A stretch of 64,000 bases of DNA from JAPHSX01 sp050298555 (GTDB lineage Bacteria > Pseudomonadota > Gammaproteobacteria > Thiohalomonadales > Thiohalomonadaceae): NCBI GenBank assembly GCA_050298555.1, contig JBNKUL010000050.1:1-64000 (forward strand). Reading direction: 5' to 3'. Positions 1-7,075 of this stretch are shown one piece after another. Position 1 is the first letter of the stretch. Each line of letters begins with the position of its first letter. The notes beneath the pieces are model-generated. The model had not been told where the DNA came from, searched no databases, and worked only from the letters and a program-made list of their open reading frames with translations. A program made the translations under genes and the position numbers.

Positions 1-2
1 TA

Positions 3-731
3 CTGAGCCAGCTGGGCCATGCCTGTAGCTGGGCCGGTACCCTGGCCGACGAGCCGGACGCCGCGCTAATCATAGAAGACCTGGAGAAACACCGTATCGA
101 CCAGGAAGCGGTGCGCACCCTTGCCCACGGAAAGGTACCCACCTCCTATGTCAGCCTCAGCCGTGCCAGCGGCAGCCGCACCATCGTCCACTTTCGCGAC
201 CTGCCGGAGTACCGATTCGAGGACTTTGTCCGCATCGACCTCTCCTCGCTCGACTGGCTCCACTTCGAGGGGCGCAACATCGAAGAGCTAGAGAGAATGC
301 TGGCCCATGCGAAGGAGAGCCAACCGGAACTGCCGATTTCACTGGAGGCGGAGAAGCCACGCCAGGGGCTGGAGCCGCTATTCAACTATGCCGACCTGCT
401 GCTCTTCTCCAGGGAGTACGCGCAACACGGCGGCTATAACGATGCCGCTGAATTTTTGCTGCAAATGACAGGAACGTATCCCGGCAAGCTGGTGAGCTGC
501 ACCTGGGGGGACCAGGGGGCATGGGCAGTTGATGCAGGGGGTACGCTGTTCCACACCCCCGCCATCAGCCCACACCGTGTGATCGATACCCTGGGAGCGG
601 GCGATACCTTCAATGCGGGGATGATTAGCGAGATGGTGCGAGGGAGTTCAGTGGAGCGGGCCCTGGTCGAAGCGGCCCGCCTGGCAGGGAGGAAGTGCGG
701 CCAGTACGGCCTGGATGGTTTGGCCGATTAA
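3..731 (+). CDS. PfkB-family sugar kinase (ketohexokinase-like), 5' partial
   Basis: C-terminal 242 codons of a ribokinase/PfkB-superfamily kinase whose start lies before the window; the frame is open from base 3. The family signature near the C-terminus is clear: DTLGAGDTFNAG, which holds the catalytic base Asp and the anion hole that binds ATP phosphates. Upstream, the segment around GSRTIVHFRDLPEY and DWLHFEGRN resembles ketohexokinase-type members, so phosphorylation of a ketose or related sugar is likely but the substrate cannot be read from the fragment. The stop codon overlaps the stop of the convergent gene at 728-955 by 3 bases. Family is confident, substrate is not. Confidence 0.85.
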   Translation: MSQLGHACSWAGTLADEPDAALIIEDLEKHRIDQEAVRTLAHGKVPTSYVSLSRASGSRTIVHFRDLPEYRFEDFVRIDLSSLDWLHFEGRNIEELERMLAHAKESQPELPISLEAEKPRQGLEPLFNYADLLLFSREYAQHGGYNDAAEFLLQMTGTYPGKLVSCTWGDQGAWAVDAGGTLFHTPAISPHRVIDTLGAGDTFNAGMISEMVRGSSVERALVEAARLAGRKCGQYGLDGLAD

Positions 732-955
732 GCCATCTCGTCGAGCAGAAAACCGATAGTCTCGTCCACGGTCCTGGCCATCCTGGCACTTGCCTCGACC
801 TGCAGTTTATTGATACGGCTCTCCACCAGCGGTTCGGTCACATCGCTCTCCTGCGTAGTGGAGGCGCTGGCGATCTGAGCGGCATTGCGCTCCAGGCCCT
901 GCGTACCGCGCTGGATACCGCTGATGGCGTTGGCGTAGGCGGAGTTGATATTCAC
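728..955 (-). CDS. Mini flagellar rod/hook-like protein (75 aa)
   Basis: A 75-residue protein that reads like the two conserved ends of a flagellar rod or hook protein joined directly. The N-terminal part (NSAYANAISGIQRGTQGLER, then NAAQIASAST) resembles the flg_bb_rod N-terminal helix, and the end (TVDETIGFLLDEMA) resembles the C-terminal helix that packs against it; the surface-exposed middle of true FlgB/C/E/G proteins is missing. Similar short proteins occur in other Gammaproteobacteria outside flagellar operons, function unknown. GTG start at 955 preceded by AGGGGTGA. Convergent and stop-overlapping with the PfkB gene. No flagellar genes are adjacent. Confidence 0.6.
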   Translation of the reverse strand: MNINSAYANAISGIQRGTQGLERNAAQIASASTTQESDVTEPLVESRINKLQVEASARMARTVDETIGFLLDEMA

Positions 956-1139
956 GGGCTCACCCCTATTTGTTTCATCAATACCTTAAGGGTAGTGCCC
1001 GCAGACCCCTTTTCCAAGGAGCAGGGTACGAAAGTGTGACGCAGTTGCTACCTCGCAAGGGGTAACCACAGGTCGTTATTTTCCATGGTAAAATGCTCTG
1101 ACATTTACACCCATCCCACCTCTTCTGTTCAGGGGCATC

Positions 1140-1748
1140 ATGAACCAGGCCAATCCCACCATCACCACAGTCATCCTTGCCGGCGGTGCCGCACGACGCA
1201 TGGGCGGTGAGGACAAGGGGCTAACCGAGCTCAACGGCCGGGCGATGATCGCCGCGGTAATCGAGCGGCTACAGCAGCAAACAACCTCACTGATGATCAA
1301 CTGCAACCGTAGCCAGACGCAGTACGCCGGTTTCGGTTACCCACTGATTGAAGACACCCTGGAGGGCGGCCTGGGACCGCTGGCCGGCGTCTTGAGCGCA
1401 CTGGAAAACAGTGACAGCGACTATGTGCTTAGCGTCCCCTGCGATACCCCGCTGCTGCCGCTCGACCTGGTCGAGCGTATGGTGGCCGCCCTGCAACAAC
1501 ACGATGCCGAGGCCTGCACCGTAAGCGACGGCGAGCGACTCCATCCGGTGGTGCTATTGGTGAAACGTAGCGTACTGCCCGAACTGCGCGACTACCTGCA
1601 AGGTGGCGGGCGCAAGGTACACGACTGGTTCTACAGCCTCAGTCACTGCAGCGCGGATTTTTCCGATCAGCCCGATGCCTTCGTCAATATCAATACGCCG
1701 CAACAATTGGCGAGCCTGCAACAGAGGATGCAACAAAGTGACGGCTGA
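1140..1748 (+). CDS. mobA: Molybdenum cofactor guanylyltransferase MobA
   Basis: Transfers GMP from GTP to molybdopterin to form the bis-MGD or MGD form of molybdenum cofactor, in the cytoplasm. The 202-residue length is normal. The nucleotide-binding loop is at residues 11-26 (LAGGAARRMGGEDKGL, matching LAGGxxxRMGGxDKG), and the metal-binding Asp lies in SVPCDTPLL near residue 100. It is the first gene of a mobA-mobB-moeA cluster and overlaps mobB by 11 bases, so translation is probably coupled. Presence of these genes implies at least one molybdoenzyme of the DMSO-reductase family elsewhere in the genome. Confident. Confidence 0.95.
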   Translation: MNQANPTITTVILAGGAARRMGGEDKGLTELNGRAMIAAVIERLQQQTTSLMINCNRSQTQYAGFGYPLIEDTLEGGLGPLAGVLSALENSDSDYVLSVPCDTPLLPLDLVERMVAALQQHDAEACTVSDGERLHPVVLLVKRSVLPELRDYLQGGGRKVHDWFYSLSHCSADFSDQPDAFVNINTPQQLASLQQRMQQSDG

Positions 1749-2274
1749 ATTTACCCGCCCCCTGCTCGGCTTCGTCGCCTACAGCGGCACTGGCAAGACC
1801 ACCCTGTTGGAGAAGCTGATCCCCGAGCTGCGCTCTCGAGGGCTGCGCATCGGCCTGATCAAACACGCCCATCACGACTTCGATATCGACACCCCAGGCA
1901 AGGACAGCTACCGTTTGCGCAAGGCCGGGGCATCGCAGGTGATGGTGGCATCGGCGAAGCGTTGGGCACTGGTTAACGAGCATGAGCTTGAGCGGGATGA
2001 GCCACAGCTGCAGGAGTTGCTGCAACACCTGGACCAGGAGAGGTTTGATCTACTCCTGGTCGAAGGCTTCAAGCACGAGGACTACCCTAAGATTGAATTA
2101 TGGCGTAGCGCACTGGACAAGCCGCTACTCCACCCTAATGACGACAATATCATCGCCTTCGCCTGCGACCAGGCTCCACCAGGCAACACGACACTGCCAC
2201 AACTCGATATCAACAGCCCGGCGGGCATCGCCGATTTCGTTATCGAGTGGCTGGGCAGCCATCAACACAGGTAA
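1738..2274 (+). CDS. mobB: Molybdopterin-guanine dinucleotide biosynthesis adaptor MobB
   Basis: GTP-binding partner of MobA, thought to help deliver MGD to apo-enzymes. About 178 residues with a Walker A loop at the N-terminus (GFVAYSGTGKTTLLEKLI), the conserved IKHAHHDFDIDTPGKDSYR segment, and LLLVEGFKHEDYPKIEL, which is diagnostic of MobB. I chose the GTG at 1738 because it gives a normal N-terminus and has AGAGGA 9 bases upstream; a longer open frame back to 1603 only runs through mobA. It overlaps mobA by 11 bases and ends 4 bases before moeA. Confidence 0.95.
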   Translation: MTAEFTRPLLGFVAYSGTGKTTLLEKLIPELRSRGLRIGLIKHAHHDFDIDTPGKDSYRLRKAGASQVMVASAKRWALVNEHELERDEPQLQELLQHLDQERFDLLLVEGFKHEDYPKIELWRSALDKPLLHPNDDNIIAFACDQAPPGNTTLPQLDINSPAGIADFVIEWLGSHQHR

Positions 2275-2278
2275 CCAC

Positions 2279-3517
2279 ATGAGCAATCACGAACAGTCCA
2301 ACCTGCTAAGCGTCGACGATGCGCTGCAAAGCATTCGCGACACCCTCACCCCCGTCAACGGCTTCGAGCGGCGCGCACTACGCGATGCACTCCATTGTAT
2401 CGTTGCCGAAGCGGTCACCTCACCGCTCAACGTGCCCGCCTACGTCAACTCGGCGATGGACGGTTACGCCATCTTCAGTGGCGACCTCCCCGGCGCTGGC
2501 GAGGTCACGCTGAAGGTGAGCGGCAGCTCTTTTGCCGGAACCCCATTCGAGGGTGTAATGAAACCGGGTGAGGCGGTGCGAATCATGACCGGCGCCATGG
2601 TGCCCGAGGGGGCCGATACCGTGGTGATGCAGGAGCAGGCTAATCGCGACGGCGACCATGTCACTATCGGTAGCGGACACAAGGCAGGAGAGAATGTGCG
2701 CCACATCGGCGAAGACATTGCCAAGGGAGGCGTGGTGCTGGAACCGGGACAGAAGATCCGCGCCCCTGAATTAGGACTGCTCGCCTCACTCGGCGTGGCC
2801 GAGGTGACGGTGCGCCGCCGCCTGCGCGTCGCCACCTTCTCCACCGGCGACGAGCTCTGCTCCATCGGTGAGCAGCCCGCAGAGGGACAGATTTACGACA
2901 GCAACCGCTACAGCCTCTTCGGTATGCTGAAGGAGCTCGGTGTGGAGCACATCGATATGGGGGTGATTCGCGACGACGAGCAGGCGATCAGCGAGGCCTT
3001 CGAGAGCGCATCGCAAATCGCCGATGTGCTGATCACCAGCGGTGGCGTCTCGGTGGGCGAGGCCGATTTCGTCAAGCAGACCCTGGATCGCCTGGGCAGG
3101 GTCGACTTCTGGAAGATCGCGATGAAGCCGGGCAAGCCGCTCGCCTTCGGCACCGTCAACGATGCCGTCTTCTTCGGCCTACCTGGCAACCCGGTATCGG
3201 TAATGGCCACCTTCTATCAAATCGTACAGCCCAGCCTGCGCTACCTTAGTGGCGCAAACGCCACTCAGCCGTTACGGCTGCGTGTACGTACAGCGGATAA
3301 ACTGAAAAAGCGCCCGGGCCGTATGGACTTCCAGCGCGGTATCCTTAGAACGGATGAAGACGGTGAACTGCGTGTGCACACCACCGGCCACCAGGGCTCA
3401 CATATCCTCAGCTCGATGAGCCAGGCCAACTGCTTCATTATCCTTGCTGCCGAGAGTGGTGCGGTAGAGGCGGGAGAGTGGGTCGAGGTGGAACCATTTG
3501 AGGGATTGTTCAGCTAA
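2279..3517 (+). CDS. moeA: Molybdopterin molybdenumtransferase MoeA
   Basis: Inserts molybdate into adenylylated molybdopterin. The 412-residue product begins MSNHEQSNLLSVDDAL at an ATG 4 bases after the mobB stop; the frame stays open upstream inside mobB but that extension is not expected. Diagnostic segments are VNSAMDGYAI, the GAMVPEGADTVV loop, STGDEL, SGGVSVGEADFVK and KPGKPLAFG, followed by FGLPGNPVSV, all typical of MoeA domain 3 and the C-terminal beta-barrel. Third gene of the molybdenum cofactor cluster and closed by the terminator at 3541-3570. Confident. Confidence 0.96.
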   Translation: MSNHEQSNLLSVDDALQSIRDTLTPVNGFERRALRDALHCIVAEAVTSPLNVPAYVNSAMDGYAIFSGDLPGAGEVTLKVSGSSFAGTPFEGVMKPGEAVRIMTGAMVPEGADTVVMQEQANRDGDHVTIGSGHKAGENVRHIGEDIAKGGVVLEPGQKIRAPELGLLASLGVAEVTVRRRLRVATFSTGDELCSIGEQPAEGQIYDSNRYSLFGMLKELGVEHIDMGVIRDDEQAISEAFESASQIADVLITSGGVSVGEADFVKQTLDRLGRVDFWKIAMKPGKPLAFGTVNDAVFFGLPGNPVSVMATFYQIVQPSLRYLSGANATQPLRLRVRTADKLKKRPGRMDFQRGILRTDEDGELRVHTTGHQGSHILSSMSQANCFIILAAESGAVEAGEWVEVEPFEGLFS

Positions 3518-3540
3518 TACGAAGGTATTACTGAAATAAA

Positions 3541-3570
3541 AAAAGGCCGTCTAATGACGGCCTTTTTTTT
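3541..3570. terminator. Bidirectional rho-independent terminator
   Basis: Ten-base perfect stem (AAAGGCCGTC at 3542-3551 against GACGGCCTTT at 3556-3565), four-base loop TAAT, then a run of T to 3570, with A residues on the opposite flank. It lies between the convergent ends of moeA and the H1-like gene and should work in both directions. Confidence 0.9.
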
Positions 3571-3590
3571 ACTGCAAGAGAAAGTGCGGA

Positions 3591-4112
3591 TTAGGCGGCT
3601 TTCTTGGCAGCGCGCTTAACGCGACGCTTCTTGCGCGGAGCGGCCTTGGCCTTGACCAGCTTGGCCTCCTTCTTCTCCTGGGCGGCAACGGCCTTGGCCA
3701 GAGCCTTGTCGTAGGCCGTGGCCTGGGCGGCCTCGAACTTGGACAGAGCGGCAACCATAGCGGCGGCCATTCTTACCTCGAACTTGGCAGCGGCAACGGC
3801 GGCCTTCGCCTTGGCAGCCGCTTCGCGCTTGCGTACAACGGCGTTCTTGGCGGCAGCGGTCTTGGTGGTCTTCGCCTTTGCACGGGCAGCGGTCAGAGCA
3901 TCGGCAGCCTTCTTGGCGGCAGCCTCGGCCTTGGCCTGAGCAGCGGCAGCCTTATCGCTACGGGTTACCGCGGCCTTAAAGGTCTTGTTCTTGCCGGCAT
4001 CCAGCTTGACGACCTTCTTACCAGCGGGACGACCGCGACGTGCAACCTTCTTCTTGGCAACAGCCTTTTTGGTAGCAGCCTTTTTGGTAGCAGCTTTTTT
4101 TACACGAGCCAT
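3591..4112 (-). CDS. Histone H1-like Ala/Lys-rich protein with AT-hook
   Basis: A 173-residue, very basic, low-complexity protein made almost entirely of Lys, Ala, Arg and Val. The N-terminus has repeated KKAATKKA-type motifs, followed by a classic AT-hook core RRGRPAG near residue 26, an alanine-rich central part likely to be helical, and a basic tail (APRKKRRVKRAAKKAA). This resembles eukaryotic H1 C-terminal tails and bacterial AlgP/HctB-like nucleoid proteins, so binding AT-rich DNA is the likely role; no enzyme domain is visible. Good ribosome site (AAGGAG) upstream and a candidate promoter at 4157-4187. Low complexity makes homology hard to judge. Confidence 0.75.
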   Translation of the reverse strand: MARVKKAATKKAATKKAVAKKKVARRGRPAGKKVVKLDAGKNKTFKAAVTRSDKAAAAQAKAEAAAKKAADALTAARAKAKTTKTAAAKNAVVRKREAAAKAKAAVAAAKFEVRMAAAMVAALSKFEAAQATAYDKALAKAVAAQEKKEAKLVKAKAAPRKKRRVKRAAKKAA

Positions 4113-4156
4113 ATAACCACTCCTTAAAAAATTAATTGAATTGTGATACCGCGGTA

Positions 4157-4187
4157 ATTATAAACACATAATTCTTTAATATGTAAA
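4157..4187 (-). promoter_or_regulatory. Candidate sigma-70 promoter of the H1-like gene
   Basis: On the minus strand a perfect -10 hexamer TATAAT (4162-4157) is preceded by TTTACA (4187-4182), one mismatch from TTGACA. The spacer is 19 bases, longer than the ideal 17. Transcription would begin about 38 bases before the ATG at 4112. Confidence 0.4.
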
Positions 4188-4356
4188 AGCATTTATAGAC
4201 AAATAAGTACAATTTCGCCTGTTTTTTGCCAGTTTTTTCCATTCAGAACAATTTTTTTCACCATTACACTCTTTCATCACACCTGAACGCCCGCACATTA
4301 ATAATCACGGCGTACATTTATTTCCTCAATCGATCTCACAGGGGAGCGCCATAAGA

Positions 4357-4385
4357 TTGCATAACGGATACTCAATCAATACACT
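4357..4385 (+). promoter_or_regulatory. Candidate sigma-70 promoter of lon
   Basis: TTGCAT (4357-4362) and TACACT (4380-4385) are separated by exactly 17 bases and lie 36 bases before the lon ATG. Both hexamers are imperfect (3 and 4 of 6). I found no convincing sigma-32 element here although lon is often heat-inducible. Confidence 0.35.
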
Positions 4386-4421
4386 TTTTTTCATCAACCA
4401 ATATGCACAACGAGGTTTGAA

Positions 4422-6830
4422 ATGAGCGACAAGGATCCGATTGAGGCAGAGATTATCGAAGAACACGAAGCGCAGGATAAAGGCGCAAAGCTGGCTGTCC
4501 CCTCCAGCGTACTGCCGACCACACTCTACCTGTTGCCACTGTTTGATCGCCCCTTTTTTCCCGCCCAGGCCTTTCCCCTGATCATGGATGAAAAACCGTG
4601 GCTGCAATCGGTAGAGAAGATCGGCGACTCCTCTCACCACATGGCCGGCCTGGTTCTGGTCAAAAGTGAAGATTTCAACAAACTCGGCCCTGATGATTTT
4701 CACACCACCGGTAGTGTGGTACGCCTACACAATCCCAACCGTGCAGAGGGCAAGCTGCAGTTTATTGCCGAGGGGCTTGAGCGTTTCCGCATTGTAAAGT
4801 GGCTCTCGACCACCCCTCCCTATCGCGTGGAGGTGGAATACCCCGCGGTGGAAAAGGCGCGCAAGGGCGACAAGGATGAGGTGCGAGCCTACGCCATGGC
4901 GGTCATCAACACCATTAAGGAGTTACTGCCGCTCAATCCACTCTACAGTGAGGAGCTAAGGCACTTTCTCAACCGCTTCGGCCCCAATGAACCCTCGCCG
5001 CTGGCCGATTTCGCCGCCTCCCTCACCACCGCCGACAAGGCGGAGCTGCAGCAGGTGCTGGAGACCTTCCCGGTAGTAGAGCGGATGAAGAAGGTACTGG
5101 TGTTGCTGAAAAAGGAGCTCGAGGTCGCCAAGCTGCAGAGCCGTATCCGTGATCGCTTAGAGGAGCGCATGGACAAACAGCAGCGTGAGTTCTTCCTCAA
5201 GGAGCAGCTCAAGGAGATTCAGAAAGAGTTGGGGCTGGAGAAGGACGACCGCACCGCGGAACTGGAACGTTTCCAGCAACGTATCGCAGAGCTCGATGTA
5301 CCGGAGCATGCACAGGAGCGTATCGACGAGGAGCTGCAGAAACTCTCCATCCTGGAGGTCGGCTCACCCGAATATACGGTGACGCGCAACTATCTCGACT
5401 GGATCACCAAGCTGCCCTGGGGCAAGTGCACCGATGATATCCTCGACCTGAAACGCGCACGCAAGATCCTCGATGCCGACCATGACGGCCTGGAGGAGGT
5501 GAAACAGCGCATCCTCGAATTCCTCGCCGTCGGCTGCCTCAAGGGGGGAGTCTCCGGCTCGATAATCCTGCTGGTGGGTCCCCCCGGCGTCGGCAAGACC
5601 TCCATCGGCCGCTCTATCGCCAACACACTGGGACGCGAATTCTTCCGCTTCTCACTCGGCGGCATGCGAGACGAGGCGGAGATCAAAGGCCACCGCCGCA
5701 CCTATATCGGTGCCATGCCTGGTAAGTTCATCCAGGCGATCAAGGAGGCCGGCAGCTCCAATCCCGTGGTGATGCTCGATGAGATCGACAAGATCGGTGC
5801 CTCCTACCACGGCGACCCCGCCTCGGCACTGCTAGAGGTACTGGACCCGGAGCAGAACAGGGACTTCCTCGACCACTACCTGGATATTCGTTACGACCTC
5901 TCCAAGACCCTCTTTATCTGTACCGCCAACCAGCTCGACACCATCCCCGGTCCGCTGCTGGACCGCATGGAGGTGATCCGCCTCTCCGGCTACATTACCG
6001 AAGAGAAACTGGCGATCGCCCAACACCACCTCTGGCCACGCCTGCTGGAGCGCATGGGAATTGCCGAGAGCAAATTGAAGATCTCCGAACCCGCCCTGCG
6101 CGGCGTCATTGAGGGCTACGCCCGCGAGGCCGGGGTGCGCAACCTGGAGAAGCAGCTGGGCAACATCGTGCGCAAGTCAGCGGTGAAGTTCGTACAGGGG
6201 GAGAAAAAACGCATCAGCGTCGGTCCGCGCATGCTGGAGGAGTATCTGGGCAAACCCGTATTCCACAAGGAGAAGCCGATCAGCGGCGTCGGGGTCGTTA
6301 CCGGCCTCGCCTGGACCGCCATGGGCGGCGCCACTCTCAGCATCGAGGCGACCCAGGTGCACACCAAACACCGAGGCTTCAAGCTTACCGGCAAACTCGG
6401 AGAGGTGATGCGCGAGTCTGCAGAGATCGCCTACAGCTATATCGCCTCCCACCTCAAGACTTATGGCGCCCGTGAGAGCTTCTACGACGACGCCTTCGTC
6501 CATCTCCACGTGCCGGAGGGTGCCACCCCCAAGGATGGCCCCTCGGCCGGAGTCACCATGGCCACCGCGCTGCTCTCACTGGCCCGCGGCAAGAAGGTAC
6601 CCCGCCCCATCGCCATGACCGGCGAGCTGACCCTCACTGGCCAGGTACTGCCGGTCGGCGGTATCCGCGAAAAGGTGATCGCCGCTCGGCGCATCGGCAT
6701 CCGTGAACTCATCCTCCCCGATGCCAACAAGGGGGACTACGAGGAGCTGCCGGACTATATCAAGGAGGGGTTCACCGTCAGCTTTGCCAAGCATTATCGA
6801 GATGTAGCCAGAGCCGTTTTCGGGGAGTGA
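4422..6830 (+). CDS. lon: ATP-dependent protease Lon (LonA)
   Basis: Cytoplasmic hexameric protease that degrades damaged and short-lived regulatory proteins. The 802 residues follow the LonA plan: N-terminal substrate-binding domain (residues 33-230), coiled coil (230-300), AAA+ module with Walker A GPPGVGKT at 386-393 and Walker B VVMLDEIDK, then the protease domain with the catalytic Ser in KDGPSAGVTMA (about 708) and Lys in GGIREKV (about 751). An acidic extension of about 30 residues precedes the first conserved block. The gene stands alone between the H1-like gene and a chemoreceptor. A second, different Lon-like protease is at 35.9 kb. Confidence 0.95.
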   Translation: MSDKDPIEAEIIEEHEAQDKGAKLAVPSSVLPTTLYLLPLFDRPFFPAQAFPLIMDEKPWLQSVEKIGDSSHHMAGLVLVKSEDFNKLGPDDFHTTGSVVRLHNPNRAEGKLQFIAEGLERFRIVKWLSTTPPYRVEVEYPAVEKARKGDKDEVRAYAMAVINTIKELLPLNPLYSEELRHFLNRFGPNEPSPLADFAASLTTADKAELQQVLETFPVVERMKKVLVLLKKELEVAKLQSRIRDRLEERMDKQQREFFLKEQLKEIQKELGLEKDDRTAELERFQQRIAELDVPEHAQERIDEELQKLSILEVGSPEYTVTRNYLDWITKLPWGKCTDDILDLKRARKILDADHDGLEEVKQRILEFLAVGCLKGGVSGSIILLVGPPGVGKTSIGRSIANTLGREFFRFSLGGMRDEAEIKGHRRTYIGAMPGKFIQAIKEAGSSNPVVMLDEIDKIGASYHGDPASALLEVLDPEQNRDFLDHYLDIRYDLSKTLFICTANQLDTIPGPLLDRMEVIRLSGYITEEKLAIAQHHLWPRLLERMGIAESKLKISEPALRGVIEGYAREAGVRNLEKQLGNIVRKSAVKFVQGEKKRISVGPRMLEEYLGKPVFHKEKPISGVGVVTGLAWTAMGGATLSIEATQVHTKHRGFKLTGKLGEVMRESAEIAYSYIASHLKTYGARESFYDDAFVHLHVPEGATPKDGPSAGVTMATALLSLARGKKVPRPIAMTGELTLTGQVLPVGGIREKVIAARRIGIRELILPDANKGDYEELPDYIKEGFTVSFAKHYRDVARAVFGE

Positions 6831-6887
6831 GAACACTACCGGATAAGCCCTTGATTTCCTTGTCTTAGTAATGCAAACCCTGCCGCA

Positions 6888-6903
6888 ATGGCAGGACTAT
6901 TGC
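6888..6903 (+). promoter_or_regulatory. Candidate sigma-54 promoter of the Aer-like gene
   Basis: The sequence ATGGCAGGACTATTGC matches the -24/-12 consensus TGGCAC-N5-TTGC with one mismatch, and GG (6890-6891) and GC (6902-6903) are exactly 10 bases apart as required. Transcription would start near 6915, about 160 bases before the chemoreceptor ATG, inside the hairpin at 6912-6936. No enhancer-binding protein gene is in the window. Confidence 0.4.
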
Positions 6904-6911
6904 CCGAAAAC

Positions 6912-6936
6912 ATTGCCGCACAGAAAGTGCGGCAAT
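6912..6936 (+). other. Perfect 10-bp hairpin in the leader of the Aer-like gene
   Basis: ATTGCCGCAC (6912-6921) pairs perfectly with GTGCGGCAAT (6927-6936) around a five-base loop AGAAA. It is not followed by a T run, so it is not a standard terminator for lon. A smaller stem, CCTGCC/GGCAGG at 6879-6895, lies just upstream. It may be an mRNA 5' stem-loop, a protein-binding palindrome, or a weak 3' processing signal for lon mRNA. Confidence 0.5.
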
Positions 6937-7075
6937 ACGTCCGCCCCTATACAAATTCCACAGCAGGACCCAGCGCCCTTGTCTAGCCGCTCCACTAACC
7001 TATATTCAAGAGATAGGAATGATCATTTTTTCCGCCTATGGACGTATGCGGACTGGTATGCACCTGGAGTAGGCA

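Larger units (their letters stand above)
4113..4421. other. AT-rich divergent intergenic region (309 bp)
   Basis: Separates the divergent H1-like gene and lon. It is clearly more AT-rich than its surroundings, with several T tracts of 5-8 bases around 4218-4258 spaced roughly a helical turn or two apart, which could make the DNA curved. It contains one candidate promoter for each flanking gene (listed separately). I see no open reading frame of note and no RNA gene. Confidence 0.6.

Noticed and set aside
1982..2278. N-terminal extension of the moeA frame into mobB
   Set aside because: Encodes no conserved sequence, overlaps mobB throughout; the ATG at 2279 gives the normal MoeA N-terminus.
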